This document shows, piece after piece, positions 28,711 through 36,471 of a stretch of 64,000 bases of DNA. The stretch comes from Dictyobacter vulcani (GTDB taxonomy: Bacteria; Chloroflexota; Ktedonobacteria; Ktedonobacterales; Ktedonobacteraceae), in contig NZ_BKZW01000001.1 of the NCBI RefSeq assembly GCF_008974265.1, positions 4,154,001-4,218,000 on the forward strand, written 5' to 3'. Within the stretch, counting starts at the first letter, position 1. The number at the start of each line of letters is the position of its first letter. A program made the position numbers and the translations under genes. The notes beneath the pieces were generated by a model. That model ran no database searches and was not told where the DNA came from. It was given only the letters and a program-made list of their open reading frames with translations.

Positions 28711-29812
28711 GGAAAAGTAACTCCTTTTTGTGTTGCCTTCAGATGGTCAAGGAGTTCTTGCCGTTGCTGATTCAGGATTGGGGTGGGCTCGGCATAGACC
28801 TGCTCGAACATGGTTTCAGGGGCGGGAATAGGCTCGGTCAGGGCAGTGGTGATGCTGCGGGCGATATATTCGCGTAACTCTTCTTCTAGCGCTCGCTGTC
28901 GTGTCTCGTCCCAGAGCTTTTCGCGCTCCAGACAGATACGCAGGCGTGTAATGGGATCGCGTTGATCTTTCCATTCGGTCAATTCACCAGCAGGTTGATA
29001 GCGCTGTGGATCATCGGCGGTAGAGTGAGGACCGAAGCGATAGGTGACGGCCTCGATCAGGGTTGGACCCTGGCCACTGCGGGCCTGTTTCAGGGCGGCC
29101 GTGGTTTCACGGTACATCGCCAGGACGTCGTTGCCATCTACCAGGCGGCCAGTAATGCCATAGGCCACAGCCTTCTGCGCGAGAGTCTCGCTGGCAGTCT
29201 GACGTGAGCGTGGTACTGAGATCGCCCAGCCGTTATTCTGGCAGACCAGAACCACCGGAGCTTTAAAGACGCCCGCGAAGTTAGCGCCCTCGTGGAACGC
29301 GCCTTCTGAGGTGGCGCCATCGCCAAACATCGCCAGCGTAGCCGTTTTTGCCCGCTTCAGTTTCATACCCCAGGCTACACCAACTGCATGTGGAATCTGC
29401 TCGGCAATACCAATCTGCAAGCCGAAGACATTCACATCAGCCGGAATCGCGCCAGCTTTAGGATGGCCGCGGAAGAAGAGTGGAACGTGTTCGGGGGGAG
29501 TCCATGGACAATACTGGCCAGCCCATCGCGATAGGAACTAAATAGCCAGTCATCCTGTTGTAGCGCCAGGCTACAGCCAACCTGGGCCGCCTCTTGTCCG
29601 GCGACCGGAGCATACGTACATAGACGTCCCTGGCGTTGTAGGTGAATCAAACGTGTATCAAAAATACGCCCAAAGCTCATCCAGCGATACATCTCCAATA
29701 ACAGTTCTGGGGATTCCTCTAGCTGCATGCCTGGTTGCAATGAGCCATCGGGTGCCAGAACGGAAATCGGCTCGGGTGGGCGTATATCCTGTTCATGTAG
29801 TGTGCTCGTCAT
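28707..29812 (-). CDS. pdhA: 2-oxo acid dehydrogenase E1 alpha subunit (one frameshift)
   Basis: The alpha chain of the E1 component, about 368 residues, binding thiamine diphosphate and Mg. The TPP motif runs from GDGATSEGAFHEGANFAG to CQNNGWAIS, and the regulatory-loop region YRFGPHSTADDPQRYQ is present. AGGAAG lies 6 bases before the ATG at 29812. The G6 run at 29493-29498 (C6 on the coding strand) lacks one base. Restoring it gives LPPEHVPLFFRGHPKAGAIP, which bridges the two frames exactly. It heads the operon E1 alpha-E1 beta-E2-thioesterase. The substrate could be pyruvate or branched-chain 2-oxo acids. Confidence 0.88.
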
Positions 29813-29977
29813 AGTCTACTTCCTGCACTTACTATTCATAGTATTTTCAGAGAAACCGCGCCCTTGCGGCCAGCCCTGGCAAGTTCATGTGACAAAAAAA
29901 TATGTTAATTATCCTATCCACGTATGCACATACCCCGAACCTGCCCGACTTTTTCTGACTGCATAGACTGTACTGGA

Positions 29978-30010
29978 AACTACCGTATCAACTTACGAGA
30001 TACGGTAGTT
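29978..30010 (-). terminator. Hairpin terminator downstream of the EthD-like gene
   Basis: 12-bp perfect arms AACTACCGTATC (29978-29989) and GATACGGTAGTT (29999-30010) with a 9-nt loop, 8 bases after the EthD-like stop. Read leftward it is followed by TTTCC, a short U-run. Confidence 0.65.
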
Positions 30011-30018
30011 ATTCCTAT

Positions 30019-30315
30019 TTATATAATCTCGGCAAAGGCGATCGTAACGCTACTGGGATCAGCAAAGTTGGGTAGATCGTCCGTGGTCGCCTGACCTTCT
30101 GGTGAACCAAGTCCAGCTTTACGCTCATCTTTATTGTTGAAATAAAGGGTCGCCATCAGATAATAAGGAGCACTCTTGCCCGAAAAGCGGCTAACCTCTA
30201 CTTTTTGCAGACCTGGAATTTTTTTTACCAGGGGGATATGGGTTTCAAAGTAGTGTTTCTCGAACTTCTCACGGTCGGCTGGCTCTTTATATAGGGCCAT
30301 CATTGTGACTGTCAT
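30019..30315 (-). CDS. EthD-domain protein
   Basis: A small dimeric alpha/beta-barrel protein of the EthD family, about 98 residues. The signature is MALYKEPADREKFEKHYFET followed by HIPLVKKIPG. EthD proteins accompany degradation operons, although their biochemical role is poorly defined. A GTG at 30324 would extend the frame, but GAGGAG sits only 1 base from it and 10 from the ATG at 30315, so the latter is chosen. Its promoter (TTGACT, 18-base spacer, TATATT on the minus strand near 30390-30357) runs into the palindromic operator at 30336-30359, so the divergent TetR gene product probably represses it together with paaA. Confidence 0.82.
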   Translation of the reverse strand: MTVTMMALYKEPADREKFEKHYFETHIPLVKKIPGLQKVEVSRFSGKSAPYYLMATLYFNNKDERKAGLGSPEGQATTDDLPNFADPSSVTIAFAEII

Positions 30316-30335
30316 TGTCAACACTCTCCTCTTTG

Positions 30336-30359
30336 TATTTTTACCACGTGGTAAAAATA
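30336..30359. promoter_or_regulatory. 24-bp perfect palindromic operator for the TetR regulator
   Basis: TATTTTTACCAC followed by its exact reverse complement. The core is TACC-ACGT-GGTA at 30342-30353. It overlaps the -10/start region of the EthD-like promoter. The same core with the same spacing recurs at 31276-31287 before paaA. Confidence 0.8.
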
Positions 30360-30552
30360 TATCCTAATACGCCATTAAAAGTCAATATTTAATTTTGTCT
30401 ACTTTACGTTATGCTAAAATAGCAAGAATTGAGATTGCCTGACTCTCCTGCAAACTTGAACGTTCGGCAGTATGCCTTACAGGATCGTGCTATGATGCGT
30501 AATGGAAGCTGACAATCCCTTCATAATAAATATACAGCAGGAAACAAATTTT

Positions 30553-31206
30553 ATGAAACAGCATGTACAGAAGCTATCAAGCAGTCAGCGAGGGCGTAAG
30601 CAGGATGGCCAGGGTGAGGTGGTGAAGCGGACGCGTTTAACGCAGAAAGCGATTGTTGAGGTGGCGGCCCGTCTTTTCGCGGAACGTGGCTTTGGCGCGA
30701 CCAGCCTCAACGATATCGCGGATGAACTGGGTGTCACCAAGGTTGCGCTTTACTATCACGTCAAAAACAAAGAAGAGATCCTGCGTCTGGTCTATCTGAC
30801 CGTGCTCAATATCGCTGAGGAGCCGCTGCGGCGTATTGTTGAGTCCGAGCTACCTGCTCGGGAAAAGCTACAGCATGCGATTGAGCACCACATTGCTATT
30901 ACCGCCAATACTTCTCCGGCCGTCACCGTTTTTTATCGCGAACAGGCCCATCTCTCCGGACCCTTTGCGCGTGAAATCGCGCTACGTGAAAAAGATTATG
31001 AGCGCTACTTTGAACAGATCTTGCAAGAAGGTATCACTCAGAAGATCTTCAAGCCTGATTTTGATTCCCAAATAGTCACCTTTGGTCTGCTCGGTATGTG
31101 CCACTGGCTTTCCCACTGGTATAAATCAGACGGGCGCTATACCCATCAACAGATTGCTACCATGTTCATTGGCATGATTGAAGGTGGCCTGCTTACCACC
31201 CCATAG
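30553..31206 (+). CDS. TetR-family transcriptional regulator, probable phenylacetate-pathway repressor
   Basis: A 217-residue repressor with the N-terminal helix-turn-helix in VEVAARLFAERGFGATSLND and IADELGVTKVALYYHVKNKE (about residues 32-71). The C-terminal ligand domain is helical. A longer frame starts at 30502, but MKQHVQKL at 30553 with CAGGAA upstream places the HTH at the usual distance. The gene lies between the divergent EthD-like gene and the paa operon, and near-identical operator cores flank it on both sides. By analogy with PaaR regulators, phenylacetyl-CoA would be the expected inducer. That ligand is inference. Confidence 0.85.
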   Translation: MKQHVQKLSSSQRGRKQDGQGEVVKRTRLTQKAIVEVAARLFAERGFGATSLNDIADELGVTKVALYYHVKNKEEILRLVYLTVLNIAEEPLRRIVESELPAREKLQHAIEHHIAITANTSPAVTVFYREQAHLSGPFAREIALREKDYERYFEQILQEGITQKIFKPDFDSQIVTFGLLGMCHWLSHWYKSDGRYTHQQIATMFIGMIEGGLLTTP

Positions 31207-31275
31207 CGGATTATACTGACCGATAAAATTATTTCTGTTATTGATTGACTTTTTAATCTTTCTCTTTTATATTTT

Positions 31276-31305
31276 TACCAGGCGGTAGAATTTTAGTGAT
31301 ATAAT
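31276..31305 (+). promoter_or_regulatory. paaA promoter with TetR operator half-sites
   Basis: TACC-AGGC-GGTA at 31276-31287 matches the spacing of the 30342-30353 operator. A perfect -10 box TATAAT follows at 31300-31305. The operator covers the -35 region, consistent with repression by blocking polymerase. Confidence 0.75.
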
Positions 31306-31367
31306 ACGTTATCAAGCCGTTATTGCATATCCCGTGCCTCCGGGAAAGAGAGAGGGAAAGAGATTTT

Positions 31368-32309
31368 ATGATTCAGGATAATGTTGAGGCGCGAACAGCG
31401 CAGTTCCGTGACTATCTGGCCGCAGGAGGCAAGGTTGAGGCTACTGATTGGATGCCGGATGCCTATCGACAGTCATTAATACGCTTCATTGAGATGCATG
31501 CGAACTCTGAGTTAATGGGAGCTCTGCCTGAGCGCGATTGGATTATGCGGGCTCCGACGATTCATCGCAAGCTGGCTCTGACCGCGAAGATTCAGGATGA
31601 GGTGGGGCATGCGGAATTGCTGTACCGGTTGGTTGAAGATCTGGGTAAGCCTCGTAGTGCCTGTCTGGATGATCTGATCGCGGGCAAGGGCAAATTCCAC
31701 AATACCTTCCATTATGCGACCTATAGCTGGGCGGATGTTGGTATTATCGCCTGGTTGGTAGATGCGGCGGCGATTGTCTCGCAGCATGCTTTACGTGATA
31801 GCAGCTATGCTCCCTATGCACGCACTATGCAGAAAATTTGCTGGGAAGAATCATTCCACATGATGCACGGGCGCGACATGATTATCACTATGATGAATGG
31901 TACCGATGCGCAGCGTCAGATGGTGCAGGAGTCGCTGGATCGCTGGTGGCCCGCGCTGATGGTTTTCCATGGTCCTGCTACCCCACCCGAAAAAGATAAA
32001 GATTTGCAGTGGTGGCGCATTAAAGCGAAAGCCAACGAAGAGTTGCGCCAGGAATTCTTGAATGTCCAGGTTCCACGCTTACGCGAGGTCGGACTGGTGA
32101 TTCCTGATCCAGAGCTACGCTACGATGCCGAACAGGGCCGCTGGCTGTATGGTGAGCCACAATGGGATGTTTTGCGTGCGATCTCCCGTAACCAGGGTCC
32201 CGCTTCCGCTGAGCGCATTGGCTTCCGCCGCCTCTCCTATGAAGATGGTCAATGGGTACGTCAGGTTATGCAGCAACGCTCGCTGGCCACCCAGGCCAAC
32301 ATCGCCTGA
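31368..32309 (+). CDS. paaA: 1,2-phenylacetyl-CoA epoxidase subunit A
   Basis: The catalytic di-iron subunit of the ring-epoxidising monooxygenase PaaABC(E), 313 residues. Iron ligand motifs are visible as KIQDEVGHAELLYRLVE (E-x2-H helix) and CWEESFHMMHGRDM (second E-x2-H), with RAPTIHRKLALTAK preceding the first. The ATG at 31368 is preceded by the purine-rich GAGAGGGAAAGAG. It is the first gene of a tight operon paaA-B-C-D-thiolase-paaG under the TACC-N4-GGTA operator. Confidence 0.95.
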   Translation: MIQDNVEARTAQFRDYLAAGGKVEATDWMPDAYRQSLIRFIEMHANSELMGALPERDWIMRAPTIHRKLALTAKIQDEVGHAELLYRLVEDLGKPRSACLDDLIAGKGKFHNTFHYATYSWADVGIIAWLVDAAAIVSQHALRDSSYAPYARTMQKICWEESFHMMHGRDMIITMMNGTDAQRQMVQESLDRWWPALMVFHGPATPPEKDKDLQWWRIKAKANEELRQEFLNVQVPRLREVGLVIPDPELRYDAEQGRWLYGEPQWDVLRAISRNQGPASAERIGFRRLSYEDGQWVRQVMQQRSLATQANIA

Positions 32310-32328
32310 AGTCGAGAAAGAGGAAACT

Positions 32329-32913
32329 ATGTTGGAGCCCAATGCCTTATCTACGGCTTACTCGACCTCAGTCGATGAGGGCGAGGTGTTTGAAATTTTT
32401 CAACAGGCTGGCCGCGATCCTCTGCCACGTCATGGTGGCAACCTGCGCGCGCCCGATCCAGAACTGGCGGTCCACTATGCCCGCGAGTTTTATGGTCGTC
32501 GGCAGGAGAGCGATAAGATCTGGATTATTCCACGCCGCCGGATGGTCGAACTTCTGGCTGATGCGAATCCCGCTGCCGTAGCTGAACAAGCCGCCAGCGA
32601 AGTGTCAGGCACTCCAGAAACCTTTGCGCTCTTTGCGCAACAGCAGCCAGGGCGGCCCATGCTCTGGCTCCATAACCTGGAAGCTTCCGGCCTTGCTGAG
32701 GCCGAGGCTGCTGCGTTACAACTGGCCAGAGAGCATGCAGGTGTTTACCTGCGCTTCTGGCTCTGTCCATTGGCGGCTATTGCTCTCCTGGATCTGCCAG
32801 ACCTGCTTAAGCCGCCGCTGGATCGTTCATATCGCCGCCTGGATGGTTACGATATCCGTGAAAAATTAGCACAGGCCCGCCAGCGTGTGAAGGCCGAGGA
32901 AGCGAGTCACTGA
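32329..32913 (+). CDS. paaB: 1,2-phenylacetyl-CoA epoxidase subunit B, with C-terminal extension
   Basis: A structural subunit of the epoxidase, 194 residues. Residues 17-72 match PaaB (EVFEIFQQAGRDPLPRHGGN through YGRRQESDKIWIIPRR). Usual PaaB is about 95 residues. Here a further 120 residues follow, containing MLWLHNLEASGLAEAEAAAL and LDLPDLLKPPLDRSYRRLDG. The extension may be a fused accessory domain; I do not recognise it. A longer frame from 32125 overlaps paaA and is rejected, because AGAGGAAACT directly precedes the ATG at 32329. The stop overlaps the paaC start by one base. Confidence 0.85.
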   Translation: MLEPNALSTAYSTSVDEGEVFEIFQQAGRDPLPRHGGNLRAPDPELAVHYAREFYGRRQESDKIWIIPRRRMVELLADANPAAVAEQAASEVSGTPETFALFAQQQPGRPMLWLHNLEASGLAEAEAAALQLAREHAGVYLRFWLCPLAAIALLDLPDLLKPPLDRSYRRLDGYDIREKLAQARQRVKAEEASH

Positions 32914-33766
32914 TGATGAAGATGGCGGATGCCACCAGTGTGCCTGTTGAGCTCAGGCAGCCTTTAAGTAACATGCTGCTGGCCCTGGCCGATGATGAAT
33001 TTATCCTGGGCTACTGGGATTCAGAATGGACCGGCGTGGCGCCGATGCTGGAAGAAGATGTGGCCTGTAGCTCTATTGCTCAGGATGAGATTGGTCATGC
33101 CCGACTTTTTTATCAAGAGGTGGCGGCTTTAACCGGTGTCAGTCCTGATGATATTGCTTATGGTCGCAAGATTGAAGACTATCGCCAGATTCAACTGGTA
33201 GAACATCGGCGTGGCAACTGGGCTTTTACCATCGCTCGTCGTTTCTACTATGAGACGGCGATCAGATCGCTCGCGATCTGGCCAGCCTGCAAGGTTCGGT
33301 CTATGCACCATTGGCCCAGGCAATCGCCAAGATCCAGCGGGAAGAGACATATCACCAGATGCATATTGGCACCTGGCTGCAACGCCTGGCCAATGGCACT
33401 CCCGAAGCTCGCCAGTTATTAGAGCAGGCCCTGGTCCAACTCTGGCCGGATGCTCTGGGGATCTTTGAGCCGTTTGCCGACGAGGAGACTCTGCTGGCGG
33501 CTGGTATCCTTCCTGACGCATCAGAAGTCTTGCAGCAGCAGTGGTTGAGTAGTATCGCTCCCATCATCACGCAATTGAATTTGCCTGTCCCTCTGGAGCG
33601 TGTCTCGCGTGCTGGTGTTGCGGAAGACCGGGATCGCGCAGAGGTGCTAAGATCTACTGTACCAGCCCGCTATGGTGGTCGCCAGGGACAGCATAACGCG
33701 GACTTCGCGGACCTGTGGGAGCAGATGACGATGGTCTATCGCCTGGATCCTCAGGCTAGCTGGTAG
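32913..33766 (+). CDS. paaC: 1,2-phenylacetyl-CoA epoxidase subunit C (one frameshift)
   Basis: The structural ferritin-like partner of PaaA, about 284 residues. Recognisable parts are DDEFILGYWDSEWTGVAP, SIAQDEIGHARLFYQEVA and, after the break, IQREETYHQMHIGTWLQRL. The frame breaks near 33257-33260 (GACGGCGATC). One extra G restores FYYETADQIARDLASLQGS and joins the two parts. Translation is coupled to paaB through the one-base overlap. Confidence 0.88.
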
Positions 33767-33788
33767 TTACACGCACAGGAGGTGTACG

Positions 33789-34310
33789 ATGTCTGAGCCA
33801 ATTCCAATACCAACCAATCAAGTAGTCACCGAGCAGCAGGTCTGGGATGCTCTGCGGACGGTACCAGATCCAGAATTGCCGGCGATTTCGGTGGTGGATA
33901 TGGGAATTGTGCGCCGCATCGAGATTGATAGCGAGCCCACGGCTCTGCGCGTCACGATTACACCTACCTTTGCAGGCTGTCCTGCGCTCAGCCAGATCCA
34001 ATTGACGATTCGCGAGTGTTTGTTGCAGTTCACTACAAATGTCGAGGTGCTGGTGAGCATGGAGCAATCCTGGACCAGTGATATGTTGAGTGAGGAAGCT
34101 CAGGAGAAGCTCAGACACGTCGGGATCGCGCCGCCACCAAAGGTCGGCCGTGGACCGCTCTTACCTGTGCTGATGCAGAAGCCACTCACCTGTCCTTATT
34201 GTGGTTCGCAACAGACCAGCCTGGAAAATACGTTTGGGCCTACTCCCTGTCGGGCTATTGCCTACTGCGCGAACTGTCACCAACCTTTTGAACAATTCAA
34301 GCCGATTTAA
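33789..34310 (+). CDS. paaD: Phenylacetate epoxidase Fe-S maturation protein PaaD
   Basis: A MIP18/DUF59-family protein with a C-terminal zinc ribbon, 173 residues. The DUF59 part has the motif LRTVPDPELPAISVVDMGIV and the cysteine loop TPTFAGCPAL. The C-terminal domain has CPYCGSQQTS and later CRAIAYCANC. PaaD is thought to help assemble the iron-sulfur cluster of the reductase PaaE, yet no paaE is visible in this window. CAGGAGGTGTACG gives an excellent Shine-Dalgarno. Confidence 0.92.
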   Translation: MSEPIPIPTNQVVTEQQVWDALRTVPDPELPAISVVDMGIVRRIEIDSEPTALRVTITPTFAGCPALSQIQLTIRECLLQFTTNVEVLVSMEQSWTSDMLSEEAQEKLRHVGIAPPPKVGRGPLLPVLMQKPLTCPYCGSQQTSLENTFGPTPCRAIAYCANCHQPFEQFKPI

Positions 34311-34352
34311 GCTTGTCGTATCCTCCAAAGAAGTGGGAAGGAAATCATATTT

Positions 34353-35558
34353 ATGTCACAGGAAGCAGTGATTCTGGCCGCTGTCCGTACCCCGATCGGG
34401 CGCTATAATGGTGTCCTTAAAGATGTTCGTCCTGATGATCTGGCGGCTCTGGCTATCCATGAGGCCGTCAAGCGCGCCGGGATTGCGGGCGATGAGATCG
34501 AGGATGTAATCCTGGGTTGCGCCAATCAGGCGGGTGAAGATAACCGCAACGTGGCGCGGATGTCCCTGCTCTTAGCGGGACTCCCTGTTACAGTAGCCGG
34601 TCAGACCGTTAATCGTCTCTGTGGCTCTGGTTTGCAGGCGGTCAATACCGCCTCCCAGGCTATCTGGTCTGAGCAGGGAGCGTTATTTGTGGCTGGCGGC
34701 GTCGAGAGTATGACGCGTGCCCCATTTGTGATGGGCAAAGCCGAAGCGGCCTATCCCCGCGGCAATATCACCATGTACGATACCACCCTGGGCTGGCGCT
34801 TCACCAATCCTCGCCTGGCTGAACAGTATTATCCATATAGTATGGGTGAAACCGCCGAAAATGTGGCCGAGCGCCACGGGCTGTCCCGGGCCGAACAGGA
34901 TGAGTTTGCTTTGCGCAGCCAGCAGCGGGCCGTGGCGGCTCAGGAAGCCGGGCGCTTTGCCGACGAACTGATAGCAGTAAGCGTGCCCCAGAAAAAAGGT
35001 GAGCCGCTCAGCATTATCAAGGATGAGCATCCGCGCGCCGATACCTCACTGGCAGCCCTGAGCAAACTCAGGCCAGCCTTTAAAAAAGATGGTGGCACTG
35101 TGACTGCGGGCAACTCGGCCGGCATCAATGATGGCGCGGCCGCCCTGATCCTTGCCTCCCGCGAGTATGCTCAATCCCATCAGCTCAAACCGCTGGCCCG
35201 CATCGTCTCGACCGCCGTCGCTGGAGTTGATCCCGCCTACATGGGGCTCGGACCCATTCCTGCGGCCCGCAAGGCCCTGCAACGCGCTGGCCTCTCGATT
35301 GCCGATATGGATCTGGTAGAGTTGAACGAAGCCTTTGCTGCCCAATCCCTGCAATGTATGCGTGAGCTAGAGATTCCTGTCGAGAAGCTGAATGTCAATG
35401 GTGGGGCCATCGCGCTTGGACATCCACTCGGTGCCTCTGGCGCACGTATCCTGACCACACTGCTGTATGAGCTGCGCCGTCGCAATGGACGTTACGGCCT
35501 GGCCTGTATGTGTATTGGCGTTGGTCAGGGCATTGCTACCATTATTGAACGACTCTAA
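34353..35558 (+). CDS. paaJ: Acyl-CoA thiolase, probably 3-oxoadipyl-CoA thiolase
   Basis: Cleaves 3-oxoacyl-CoA. In a paa operon this is expected to be 3-oxoadipyl-CoA (and the 5,6-dehydro form) to succinyl-CoA and acetyl-CoA. The 401-residue product begins EAVILAAVRTPIGRYNG. The nucleophile Cys is in NRLCGSGLQAVN (about residue 91), the catalytic His in VNGGAIALGHPLGASGARI and the second Cys in LACMCIGVGQG. The PcaF/PaaJ-type length and the LGWRFTNPRL insert support the assignment over generic acetyl-CoA acetyltransferase, but both remain possible. Confidence 0.85.
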   Translation: MSQEAVILAAVRTPIGRYNGVLKDVRPDDLAALAIHEAVKRAGIAGDEIEDVILGCANQAGEDNRNVARMSLLLAGLPVTVAGQTVNRLCGSGLQAVNTASQAIWSEQGALFVAGGVESMTRAPFVMGKAEAAYPRGNITMYDTTLGWRFTNPRLAEQYYPYSMGETAENVAERHGLSRAEQDEFALRSQQRAVAAQEAGRFADELIAVSVPQKKGEPLSIIKDEHPRADTSLAALSKLRPAFKKDGGTVTAGNSAGINDGAAALILASREYAQSHQLKPLARIVSTAVAGVDPAYMGLGPIPAARKALQRAGLSIADMDLVELNEAFAAQSLQCMRELEIPVEKLNVNGGAIALGHPLGASGARILTTLLYELRRRNGRYGLACMCIGVGQGIATIIERL

Positions 35559-35624
35559 TCTAGCACTTGCTTCGTGTGAGTTATAATGATGGAATAGTTC
35601 ATTTATGGGAGGATGTGCATACGT

Positions 35625-36389
35625 ATGACGATTATATCGCAACAGCAAGAGGGGGTTTTGACCCTGACCTTGAATCGTCCAGAGGCCTTGAATGCCGTTA
35701 CGACCGAGATGCTGGTTGAACTGGGTAATGCTCTGGAACAGGCTCAGGATCCCGCGGTCCGTGTGGTTGTACTCACTGGATCTGGCCGAGCTTTTTCGGT
35801 GGGACAGGATCTGAAAGAGGTGCAGGGGCGCAATGTGTCGTTTCAGGCGCACTTGAGCCACTATAATCGCGTGATCAAGTTGTTGCAGCAACTGGAGAAG
35901 CCAGTTCTGGCGGCTGTTAATGGGGCGGCAGCTGGTGCTGGCTTTTCATTGACGCTGGCCTGCGATCTGCGCCTGGCCTCGGAAAAAGCCTTTTTTACGC
36001 CGGCTTTTAGTCGCATTGGCCTGGTTCCGGATAGTGGCATGAGTTATTTTCTACCGCGCATTATTGGCTGGACCAAAGCCTATGACCTGATGACTTTTTC
36101 ACCACGTATAAGTGGAGAGGAAGCGTTTGAGATGGGACTGGTGGATCGTATCTTTCCCGCTGAGGGCTTTGAGAAAGATATCCGCTTATTCGCTACCGAA
36201 TTGGCTCAGGGTCCTACACTGTCCTTTGGTCTGACCAAACAGCTCCTGCGCCGTAGCGCCAGCTCCAGCCTTGAAGATATGCTGGATTATGAGGCAGAAA
36301 TGCAAGAGATTGCTGGCCGGAGCCAGGACCATGCTGAAGGCCTCCAGGCTTTTCTGGAGAAGCGTGCACCGCGTTTTAGCGGTCAGTAA
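35625..36389 (+). CDS. paaG: Enoyl-CoA hydratase/isomerase, probable PaaG
   Basis: A crotonase-fold enzyme of 254 residues, most likely isomerising ring-epoxide phenylacetyl-CoA to the oxepin. The oxyanion-hole glycines are in AVNGAAAGAGFSLTLACD, and the PaaG-type acidic residue is in SRIGLVPDSGMSYFLPR. The N-terminus is LTLTLNRPEALNAV. An ATG at 35613 abuts GGGAGG and would be blocked, while 35625 is 12 bases from it. The fit with PaaG rather than PaaF rests on the PDSG motif and the operon. It is the last gene before the 36403 hairpin. Confidence 0.82.
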   Translation: MTIISQQQEGVLTLTLNRPEALNAVTTEMLVELGNALEQAQDPAVRVVVLTGSGRAFSVGQDLKEVQGRNVSFQAHLSHYNRVIKLLQQLEKPVLAAVNGAAAGAGFSLTLACDLRLASEKAFFTPAFSRIGLVPDSGMSYFLPRIIGWTKAYDLMTFSPRISGEEAFEMGLVDRIFPAEGFEKDIRLFATELAQGPTLSFGLTKQLLRRSASSSLEDMLDYEAEMQEIAGRSQDHAEGLQAFLEKRAPRFSGQ

Positions 36390-36402
36390 AAGTATAAGCA
36401 GT

Positions 36403-36436
36403 GAGCCGGTGAATATACATGCATATTCACCGGCTC
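36403..36436. terminator. Terminator at the end of the paa operon
   Basis: 14-bp arms GAGCCGGTGAATAT (36403-36416) and its complement (36423-36436) with a 6-nt loop, then GCTTTTGTGTTT. It separates convergent paaG and the ABC exporter gene. Confidence 0.8.
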
Positions 36437-36471
36437 GCTTTTGTGTTTACCGCCTCACGACGATATCTACA

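Noticed and set aside
32125..32328. N-terminal extension of PaaB overlapping paaA
   Set aside because: The sequence before 32329 is paaA coding in another frame, and a good Shine-Dalgarno sits right at 32329.
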